From Xenorhabdus hominickii (lineage in GTDB: Bacteria; Pseudomonadota; Gammaproteobacteria; Enterobacterales; Enterobacteriaceae), in NCBI RefSeq assembly GCF_002632725.1, contig NZ_NJAI01000004.1:261425-325424 (forward strand): a stretch of 64,000 nucleotides of DNA, read 5' to 3'. Position numbers and translations under genes: made by a program. The first letter of the stretch is position 1. Every line of letters starts with the position of its first letter. Shown here piece by piece: positions 58,101 to 62,202 of this stretch. Under the pieces are notes generated by a model. It did no database searches, was not told the origin of the DNA, and saw nothing but the letters and a program-made list of their open reading frames with translations.

Positions 58101-59192
58101 TTCATCCACGACAAGAATGGTTGTATCGTCTATCGGTTTGCCAGCGGGGACCAAAGGACGTTCTGAATCTTGTTCGGTGACACGATGATAAACTTGTGCC
58201 AGTGTGGCCTCTGTCGCACCATACAAGTTGATCAACTGAGTATGCTTAAGTTGGTGTCGGTAAAACAGTTTCACCATCGGCCCTTTCAACATCTCTCCCG
58301 ACAACAATACATAACGCAGAGATCGCAGGTCACGGCTGGCTTGTGGGCATTCCAGCAAAATCTGAAACAGTGAGGGGATAAGATGGGTAATGCTGATCTG
58401 CTGATCGTATATCCAACCCAGCAATTCCTGTGGGGCATAGCGGATATCATGTGCTGGCGGAACGCACAATGTTGCCCCGTTCAACAGGGGCAACAATAAA
58501 TCACGCAGGAAAGGATCGAACATCTGTGTTGTCAGCAAACTGACTTTATCGGCGGGAGTCACATTCAATTCACGGCTTTCCCAGCGAATAAAATGTAGTA
58601 AGCTGTCTCCCCGTCCCAATACCGCTTTCGGCTGTCCGGTGGAGCCGGATGTAAAGTAGACATAGGCCAGTGCTTTATCAGCATCAGCCTTAACCTCAAC
58701 CTCAACCTCAGCACCAGCGCGATGATTCTGGCAGCTGGCGGATAAAGCCGCTTCCTGCCGTAAATCGTCCACCGGTATAAAACCGTCTGCCTGTAGATCA
58801 TCAATCAGTACCAGCTTGTGATCCCCTTGCAGATGTTCAACCAGTGGCAACCATTGACGACAGGTGATGATAGTGGCTCCACGGAACTGCGCCAGCAACG
58901 AGGCAAGGCGCTGTTCCGGTAGATTAGGAGACAATGGAACGAACGCTTTCCCTGCTTTCATGATGGCTAATGCCGCTGTTACCAGAGAAATGCTCTCTTC
59001 CATCAAGGTCATGACAAACTGGCTATCAGCTTGATGAAGCAACGTGAGACTGAGTGCCGTGACGTGCTTTGACAAAGAGCGGTAAGTCAAACTTTCGTTG
59101 CCCTGTGTAACGGCGATATTCTCAGGGAAACGTCTGACGATTTGCTCAAATTCCTGCTCAAATGTCTGCTCAAATACGGTTGAAATCACCAT
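46173..59192 (-). CDS. fclI: NRPS FclI, A-T-C-A-T-C-A-T-E-C-A-T
   Basis: 4339 aa four-module synthetase starting the peptide part. Loading module: A1 (~15-535, pocket D-P-R-H-L-S-L-L-A, not assignable; YGATE in place of YGPTE) and T1 (Ser ~587). Module 2: C (~630-1070, HHLIADEES at ~783), A2 (~1095-1600, pocket D-T-W-T-I-A-S-V-G, near phenylalanine-type codes), T2 (Ser ~1654). Module 3: C (~1700-2140, HHILVDEQS at ~1838), A3 (~2155-2680, D-A-T-K-V-G-E-V-G, asparagine-type), T3 (Ser ~2743), then an epimerisation domain (~2780-3235, HHLVVDGVS, EGHGRE, VGWFTTIYP, FNYLGQ), so residue 3 should be D-Asn. Module 4: C (~3270-3700, HHAILDGWS), A4 (~3720-4240, D-A-T-K-V-G-E-V-G, Asn again), T4 (Ser ~4279). 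The C domain following E would be DCL type. ATG 59192 lies 16 bases after fclH with a GGAAG upstream. The gene is full of short in-frame tandem duplications. Confidence 0.9.
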   Translation of the reverse strand: MVISTVFEQTFEQEFEQIVRRFPENIAVTQGNESLTYRSLSKHVTALSLTLLHQADSQFVMTLMEESISLVTAALAIMKAGKAFVPLSPNLPEQRLASLLAQFRGATIITCRQWLPLVEHLQGDHKLVLIDDLQADGFIPVDDLRQEAALSASCQNHRAGAEVEVEVKADADKALAYVYFTSGSTGQPKAVLGRGDSLLHFIRWESRELNVTPADKVSLLTTQMFDPFLRDLLLPLLNGATLCVPPAHDIRYAPQELLGWIYDQQISITHLIPSLFQILLECPQASRDLRSLRYVLLSGEMLKGPMVKLFYRHQLKHTQLINLYGATEATLAQVYHRVTEQDSERPLVPAGKPIDDTTILVVDEQGETVPEGSIGEVWIGTSFMSAGYLSSPKTQLSTTENNSRFLTLQKGELAGLPVYRTGDLGRIDEQGNLTLLGRNDFQVKINGQRLETAEIESLLEQHPAVQQAVVQAFEQPQGIRLVAFIRLAPKMAVTAKTLNIYLTPKLAAAMRPADYQFLPLFPILPNGKIDRKALQAPAIKQTHRNHHDTAAAPQGEREIKLAAIWQSLLHIEHISRDDSFFALGGDSLQAIRMIAQVREQMGLNLNFSELFRQPILAQCASMLNLADIPSEETGISAAERASEANQHSVSYEQQGIYLIQQTAASRSLYNMAYVSQWQGSLDHDRLQQAFAALLARYDVLRTGFLTEDGEVIAQVADVTEMTECVSANIIWQDLSRYGTQAQSQVENIISQFAALPFELAQPPLVRMAVLTLRPHTHQMVLVFHHLIADEESVKQLWDVLLENYSLLQAGELLDIRPARYGQREHARVQHQRVSGAMGMAARQYWQRQLAGPLPLLQLPYDFPAPTSRSYQGERLPLRLPAAFHDQVDALAYQHGVTPYLVLQAGFMAFLARYSRQSDILLGTPVSNRHYFSQEKHSQDQHPVGLLLNLLVIRNQIDLSQSFEQLLAQAKSTFIDALAHQDMPFSQLLPLLQDSGEDHHHPGISPLFQTLFAYQNMPVTGKRIGSVQLSPLLQWDIQIAKYELALEMWREEGELRGIFEYSSDHFLPETVSCMVENFCHFLPQLFNQPQHAIGRISLLSQAQWQQLAEWNQTEQPFSDNVGIHQLIERQVQRVPNAVAVEFGQQSLTYAELNQRANQLAHFLIQQGVGPEICVGLSVERSLELVVCFLAILKAGGVYVPIDPDYPLERSRYVIENAGLHLLVTQDKFIARYQDCDVPRFSLERLMPQLAGVSVENPKINIQAENTAYIIYTSGSTGKPKGVPIRHRGACNLAESAVEFLALPAESRVLQFASFSFDTSIWEILMALCSGSALLMAPRLAVMPGPDLLEQLITRRVTHVTLPASALAALPDADLPDLQVMIVAGEACGVDLLRKWGKNRRFINSYGPTEATVGTTHAELTVDDSHIHIGRPIPNSQIWILDEYGAPLPIGVAGELCIGGVGVATGYLHRLELTERSFIPDPFSSLPDARLYRTGDLARYQADGNIDYLGRIDQQIKIRGYRVELGEIESALRRHPAISDAVAMVRQDYLNASAIVAYVLIQPETTLDSAQIELHLGDALPEFMRPSCYVFLNEFPRLPNNKVDRKGFPKPERQTDETVVEPARNETEQAIIQVWQNVLGYQAIGRNTSFFAVGGHSLLAAKMVASLARQYQLNFKVSDIFIYRTPMKLAERAVPAAHSTLLNLPAVHDAPLSFAQQRMWFLSQLYPDSTYYHITNIKSFTGKVDAERMRESVTLLFRRHPCLDLRLRMEGTTPRQYCSDQPFHCPHEMIAVQDEQEWQQQLQQRATKMMTTPFRLIEQPLYRVLLVTDAQQGTALIFCVHHILVDEQSLAQLDDELMSLYQLGESAPQTPAPSYLQFAAWERSAEGQQTWRAQLDYWQQLYHSLPPVVTLPQQRSVVEGTVEGIAEEATKAAYHYLPLSAKHTAALRHLAQQQDTTLFSLLLAAFQILLQRYSSEGEPTGDIVIGIPVSLRDKPELQSVMGLLLNTLALRQSVDIRLPFTEFLANSAQTLMQGMANKDVPFEQVVDAVLPTGKRSLSPLFRIMFVFNAFQPQTGLSHHTHSIDSQSVDNQEAKFDLTLFVQEKADKLQLLIEYRETCFAAETMAQLAAHYAQLLDSLCITPDHPIYQLNMLLPPERQQQVSELNATGKPLLHPAVHQWFEQQVRQTPQATALRELHSLSDNDGSGPVFSYEQFSYEQFNRQTNRLARELLAQGIGTGSRVGICLPRSAMLVMAILAVLKTGAAYVPVDTAYPVERARFMLEDAQVARVITTPEQAARLALSQDDILLLAEWQQADNLADAINFADVDNPDIEISLEQPAYILYTSGSTGRPKGVIIPHRGLVNYLQHACEHYGNPDRQGNTLHASISFDATITSLFLPLLQGQTLFILPEGDDISALVQAWQQLPDLAMAKITPAHLELLSQQLPPDSAARIPLLVIGGESLSGSALRFWRQHAPQVRIINEYGPTETTVGCAIYDVLAGDIEGDGVLPIGHPIANTQLYLLDECQQLVPFGSVGELYIGGTGVALGYFNLPEMTASRFIADPFSTSPHAKLYRTGDLARYLPDGNLLFLGRKDQQIKLHGYRIELEEVEAQLVACQDVAQAAVGMRDIHGRPHLVAYLVMKTPALDMERDIERDIDNVRQALMQRLPAHMCPTQWILQETLPLTDNGKIDRKRLAQIPLSVNSRHALHRAPVTSLERQLTNIWQHVLDQDNLGIDDDFFALGGDSILSLQIVFKVREMGLQITPKMLFDYPTIAALAAVLTPRVAGEDKTQPVQGEYALLPIQRWFFAHHHANPHHYNQSYLYTLEAGTDLSLLAQALALVVNQHDGLRSRFPQDGELAHIGEPVTTWPIEHVQITQGQIAENPANETLAQAVAQRQEQLNIEHGPLFTATHFTTAEGDYLLLTIHHLVVDGVSWRILTDDLSHYYRTLLAKETPRLMMKSASLIEWSSHLAHYAQSEQAQDERHFWKQNFWKQKGQQELSQTAPALPCDTGDKPVPGLVKDSANYRLSLDIAATTALVQHTGRAYRTHVGDLLLAALVTTLQRWSGSELLHVDMEGHGRESLHETVDVSRTVGWFTTIYPLLLNLPASCPPDQLIQRVKEAVRQVPYSGTGYGALCAFSASHSQLPVIPPADICFNYLGQFTRTFHQTPLSGVADMVLEHRYAADNSRSHALAVDCYIDEGQLQIEWTYNRQCYRHDTINGLAMAMKEQIVQLTEHCMAQPQTTYTPSDFPLACLNAETLYQLQQRYGVMDDIYPLTYTQEGMVFHSMAEQGCGLYHEQLCFGLPRNVDIARLQQAWQQAVDYYPVLRSRFELSLTTEPVQIVLPHQTLVWRQHDLRHHDPIEAEQLCLQRLTEDLAEEFTLDHGALYRITVLQLPDGEAQLLFSHHHAILDGWSVRLMLTTVESLYHRSNDALPPAPAFKSFIRWQQQNRKSCFDYWQAQLAAVNVATPLPAAHPVRSASQLKQRYAFQLSAELSEQLAATGRHHRLTISTLIQGAWALLLQRYSQQNECLYGMTVSGRQAELAGIDKMVGLLISTLPVHITANANQPVVHWLTAIQQQQRENEKFSDVSLAELKSTGDLPAFDTLLVFENYPQKPASQESLFEFEQAAESTNYALALITAFSNGLRGELVYDTGLYDAAIVARLARHFIGILTQMLHNMAGKLADITLLDEQEKQQLLQQWQGPIVPIFAGNVYSLFARQVQNTPQHIAVIDGQRQVNYAELAQQVEQICHRLHQCQINAGDRIALYLPRSLDYIAAMLAASRMGACYVPIDIAYPAERVAYLLSDSQSCLVVTHQALADRLAPEIAVLALDQQTRSLPMPALPPLIDDANTLAYLIYTSGSTGMPKGVMVEHRNLINYLTDAGERYQVNAETQSLFHSSVSFDATLTSLYLPLLHGGSLIVVQDDTGIMPMVAALQQEQGGHLLKITPVHLGILGEYLDAAMKSHVNALVVGGEALSCEAVQAWLADAQDIGVFNEYGPTETVVGCCVHRADRHQDLRGMMPIGLPIANTQLFVLNDDLSPTPFGMAGELYIGGSGVARGYWNRPELTTEKFIMLPTPQGEQRIYRTGDRVCALPDGELHYLGRCDRQIKLRGYRIEPGEIEALLMQHPQVRQSVLLSYSNQPDDMQLVACVSLKSGNHLPQEQASPETLRHFLSQHLPAHMLPTTIVLLDEMPQTTNGKVDQHALLTRLPEYFAALQKSEQESYTLQKNYALQENPALHMPLTPLESRLRDIWCEVLQREQIGCNQNFFSLGGHSLHALRIAARIEQQLSVRISLAELLQHQTITQLAHLLDSRITGEIPVRHSTIKRVVRRQE
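50209..50238 (-). repeat. Perfect 15-bp x2 in-frame duplication in fclI E domain
   Basis: Identical units 50209-50223 and 50224-50238 encode FWKQN-FWKQ(K). The lack of any base difference suggests a recent event. Confidence 0.9.
51226..51249 (-). repeat. 12-bp x2(+) in-frame duplication in fclI A3
   Basis: Units 51226-51237 and 51238-51249, with a third degenerate unit to 51258, encode the charged segment MERDIERDID near the C-terminal A subdomain of module 3. Confidence 0.75.
52542..52571 (-). repeat. Perfect 15-bp x2 in-frame duplication in fclI A3
   Basis: Identical units 52542-52556 and 52557-52571 encode FSYEQ-FSYEQ at the start of the A domain of module 3, within the segment that is normally 'SYxxLN' in other modules. 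Confidence 0.9.
52926..52955 (-). repeat. 15-bp x2 imperfect in-frame duplication in fclI
   Basis: Units 52926-52940 and 52941-52955 share CTGA(T/C)TGTCGA and encode SIDSQ-SVDNQ in the C-terminal part of the module-3 C domain. Confidence 0.65.
53424..53447 (-). repeat. 12-bp x2 in-frame duplication in fclI
   Basis: Units 53424-53435 and 53436-53447 differ by one base and encode VEGT-VEGI in a loop of the module-3 C domain. Confidence 0.75.
58692..58709 (-). repeat. 6-bp x3 repeat in fclI A1
   Basis: Three perfect AACCTC units (plus strand) encode EVEVEV directly before the AMP-binding YFTSGSTG motif of the loading A domain. Six-base units keep the frame whatever their number. Confidence 0.85.
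59142..59177 (-). repeat. 12-bp x3 in-frame repeat at fclI N-terminus
   Basis: Units 59142-59153, 59154-59165 and 59166-59177 each contain TGCTCAAAT and encode FEQT-FEQE-FEQI in the first 20 residues. Confidence 0.85.
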
Positions 59193-59208
59193 TAGCCATC
59201 TTCCTTCT

Positions 59209-59991
59209 TTAATTCTTCAAAAGAAACGGATCTGCATCTTTCAGGAATGGAAAACGTTCCCTGACCTCCCGTAGATGGGAAAGGGAAATCGGCACGGTTT
59301 TCACGACCTCTTGGTCGATTTCATGCAGCAACACGTCTCCCAATGGGTCGATCAGCATGGAGTGACCGTCATAATCCAGTTGGTTTCCATCCTGTCCCAC
59401 GCGGTTGACACCAATAACATAGCTCTGGTTTTCAATCGCCCGGGCTTGCAGCAAGGCGCGCCAGTGGGCTGAACGTTTTGCCGGCCAGCTGGCAATGTAG
59501 ATCGCCGCATCATAATGACCATCAATATTGCGTGACCAGATAGGGAAACGCAGGTCATAGCAGATGAACGTGGCGATTTTCCAACCTTTGAAGTCTACGA
59601 CCAGTGGCGTAATACCTGCGGTATATTCGTGATCTTCCTGCGCGAAAGAAAATAGGTGTTTTTTGTCGTAATGGAAAGTGGAACCATCAGGATTGACCCA
59701 CAGCAGGCGGTTATAAAAACGTGCCTGTTCAGTGATAATCATGCTGCCAACAAGGGTACAGCCTTTCTTGGCTGCCATCGCCTTCATCCACTGGACAGAG
59801 GGGCCATCCATAGTTTCAGCTATAGCCTGAGGCTTCATGCTGAATCCGGTAGTAAACATTTCCGGCAAGATAATCAGATCACTGTCGTTAATACCAGCGA
59901 TATGTTGCTCCATGCGATCACGGTTTTGTTGTGCATTTTCCCAATCCAGAGCCGTTTGAACCAAAGTTACCTTAAGATTTTGTGCAATCAT
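59209..59991 (-). CDS. fclH: Nitrilase-superfamily amidase (omega-amidase/YafV-like) FclH
   Basis: ~260 aa carbon-nitrogen hydrolase. The catalytic triad is visible: Glu in LIILPEMFTTGF, Lys in HYDKKHLF, Cys in ATFICYDLRFP. It is closest in feel to the YafV/Nit2 omega-amidase group, with SWPAKRSAHW and VNRVGQDG motifs. I chose ATG 59991, which has GGAG 6 bases upstream; a GTG at 60003 is in frame. Its task in the cluster is not obvious. A homologue sits at the same place (between the thioester reductase and the first NRPS) in the zeamine cluster. It may trim or hydrolyse an amide in the polyamine or peptide part. Confidence 0.85.
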   Translation of the reverse strand: MIAQNLKVTLVQTALDWENAQQNRDRMEQHIAGINDSDLIILPEMFTTGFSMKPQAIAETMDGPSVQWMKAMAAKKGCTLVGSMIITEQARFYNRLLWVNPDGSTFHYDKKHLFSFAQEDHEYTAGITPLVVDFKGWKIATFICYDLRFPIWSRNIDGHYDAAIYIASWPAKRSAHWRALLQARAIENQSYVIGVNRVGQDGNQLDYDGHSMLIDPLGDVLLHEIDQEVVKTVPISLSHLREVRERFPFLKDADPFLLKN

Positions 59992-60101
59992 TACAAACTC
60001 CACGTCAATACGTTGTTACTGTAATTGCCTGTTTTTTTTAAACGAAAAATCTCTCACAGTTAGATGCCGGTACAGAAATAAGTCGGTATAGAAAATGGAC
60101 A

Positions 60102-61334
60102 TCAAAAATCAGTATCAAAGAGTTGTTCCAGATAACTGCTGCGTAAGAGATTTTCCCGAATTTCAGCTCCTTCTCCCTGCTGCTGTGGTGACGGAATGAA
60201 TTTGCATTCGATCAGGTAATCGAAGTAATGGAACAGCAATTCTTGATTGGACTGGGCACACTCAATGCCGCTGCCACTGAGCCATTCCGTCGTCAGTTGT
60301 GTGGCATATTTGGCTTTCTCGACGAGGTCAATACCGGTGTAAAACAGCCCCAGCAAATCAGTAAAGATCGAGCGATAAGGCTGACCATTCAGGTATACGC
60401 TGTTTTGCGACAACGCTTCCATGTAGTCGTCAGTGTCGATGGTACGGATGCGATAGCCATATTTGACCAACAGGGCGACGATTTCATTAAAAGTGATGGG
60501 GTTCGGATTGGTCAGGTTAAGGGTTTTTTTGTCGAATTTATCCATATGCAAGATGGCATACAGAGAGGCTTTCGCCACGTAATCCACGGGAGTAATATCA
60601 AAGTCTTCTTTTGAATCGAAAGACAGCCCCGTTTCCACTAATGCCTTAATCATTTCATAGTAGATTCCTTTGACCTTGGTATTGGCCAACGGATAACGTC
60701 CATTGCTACTCTCACCCCAGATGTTGCCGGGACGCACAATAACCCATTCCAAGCCCTTTTTGCCCGCACTGTGAACCTTTTTTTCGGACTCAAATTTGGA
60801 ACGTTCGTAATCCATGTCGTCAAATCGTTGCCCGACATCCAGATCCGTTTCATGCAGGGTAAAACCGTCATAATAGAGGCGATCTCCCACCATGCTGAAA
60901 CTGGAGGTATAGAGCATCGGCACATTACCTTTAAGACAGAAATCAATAATATGCTGTGTGCCCTGTACGTTCACAGGTTCAATCTTTCTGTAAGATGCCA
61001 CTAAGCTGACATTGGCGGCACAGTGGATCACCCGGTCAATTTTGTCAGCCAATTCGTGGTAAAAATCTTTTGTCAGCCCCAGCCTTGATTTTGCAACATC
61101 ACCCAATACCGGAATAACGCGATGGAGAAATTGTTGGCTGTGTTTTTCCTCATCATAAACAGACAGGATATCAGTCAGGCGCTCCATGGCCTGTGTGTGG
61201 TTTTCCGCCCGTATCAGACAGTAAACGTCAATATTGGTTGTTGTCAGAATTTCCAGAAGAACTCTGCCTCCCATGACACCTGTTGCACCGGTAAGCAGGA
61301 TACTTCTGACGTCCTTTTTATTATGGTCGAGCAT
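60102..61334 (-). CDS. fclG: Thioester reductase FclG
   Basis: 410 aa NAD(P)H-dependent reductase of the Lys2/CAR thioester-reductase family (extended SDR). It carries the nucleotide-binding motif LLTGATGVMGGRVLLEIL at the N-terminus, the region around TSSFSMVGD (active-site Ser/Thr) and YERSK (catalytic Tyr-x-x-x-Lys), and IVRPGNIWGESSNG. FclG is described as the enzyme that reductively releases the PUFA-synthase-bound polyamine chain as an aldehyde for transamination; that function comes from the known pathway. ATG 61334 has a clear GGGGA. It stands 100 bases after fclF and 110 before fclH. A broken paralogue lies at 29532-30641. Confidence 0.9.
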   Translation of the reverse strand: MLDHNKKDVRSILLTGATGVMGGRVLLEILTTTNIDVYCLIRAENHTQAMERLTDILSVYDEEKHSQQFLHRVIPVLGDVAKSRLGLTKDFYHELADKIDRVIHCAANVSLVASYRKIEPVNVQGTQHIIDFCLKGNVPMLYTSSFSMVGDRLYYDGFTLHETDLDVGQRFDDMDYERSKFESEKKVHSAGKKGLEWVIVRPGNIWGESSNGRYPLANTKVKGIYYEMIKALVETGLSFDSKEDFDITPVDYVAKASLYAILHMDKFDKKTLNLTNPNPITFNEIVALLVKYGYRIRTIDTDDYMEALSQNSVYLNGQPYRSIFTDLLGLFYTGIDLVEKAKYATQLTTEWLSGSGIECAQSNQELLFHYFDYLIECKFIPSPQQQGEGAEIRENLLRSSYLEQLFDTDF

Positions 61335-61434
61335 ATTTATCCCCTAAAAGTCATCACAAATCGAAAGTCACCACAAATCAGCAAAATAATGCGTTCAAAC
61401 AGGCAAGAAATTGCGTTCTTACATTATTCCGGCA

Positions 61435-62202
61435 CTACATAGCCCCGACACGCATTCCACCATCCAGCGGGATCACTGTGGTATTGAGGTAATTGGTTTT
61501 GCAACTCGCCAAGAATCCCACTACTTCCGCCACATCTTCCGGCGTTCCCCAACGGCCGACCGGAACAACGGAACGGGCAATCTTGTCTTCTCCCGCCGCT
61601 TCCATTGAGTCAGCGTTGACAAACTGTTCCATCATGTCAGTTTTGCAAATACCGGGGGCAACGGCGGTCACGCTGATATTCAGTGGCCCTAATTCTCGTC
61701 CCCAGGATTCAGTGGCTGAGATCAGACCTGCTTTCGAGGCGCCATAAGCCGCGCTGCCCGCTGCTCCCCAAATGCCGGCAATTGAGGCAATATTGATGAT
61801 TCGGCCATATTTCAGGCGGGCCATACGACGGGCAAACACAGAAGTACAGTTAAAGGCTCCGGTGAGGTTGACGTCTATCACCTTGGCTGACTCACCGATC
61901 CCCTTGTCAGACAGACAGAACCCACGGTTGATGATGCCGGCATTGTTGACCAGCACTGTGATGGATTGTCCCAGCGTATCGGCGATCTGCTGTGCCGCCG
62001 CCTCTACAGAGTCAGGGACAGTCACATCCATTGTGAAAGTCGAAAGGGATTCAGGCTGTCCGAGACGCTCCTTCAGGAGCGTCAATTTTTCATTGCTGAC
62101 ATCGGTTGCTGCCACCAGATAACCAATATCCAGCAGCACCTTGCTGATCGCCGTGCCAAATCCCCCTGCTGCTCCGGTTACCACAGCAATTTGTCGGCTC
62201 AT
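61435..62202 (-). CDS. fclF: Short-chain dehydrogenase/reductase FclF
   Basis: 255 aa classical SDR, 3-oxoacyl-ACP reductase (FabG)-like. TGAAGGFG nucleotide-binding motif at ~10, NNAG at ~90, catalytic Ser in NIASIAG and YGASK (Tyr-x-x-x-Lys) at ~155, and a C-terminal PLDGGM. It probably supplies a ketoreduction step for the polyamine chain made by the PUFA-type synthases. Its start overlaps the stop of the upstream aminotransferase fusion by four bases (ATGA, 62199-62202), so translation is coupled. Confidence 0.87.
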   Translation of the reverse strand: MSRQIAVVTGAAGGFGTAISKVLLDIGYLVAATDVSNEKLTLLKERLGQPESLSTFTMDVTVPDSVEAAAQQIADTLGQSITVLVNNAGIINRGFCLSDKGIGESAKVIDVNLTGAFNCTSVFARRMARLKYGRIINIASIAGIWGAAGSAAYGASKAGLISATESWGRELGPLNISVTAVAPGICKTDMMEQFVNADSMEAAGEDKIARSVVPVGRWGTPEDVAEVVGFLASCKTNYLNTTVIPLDGGMRVGAM

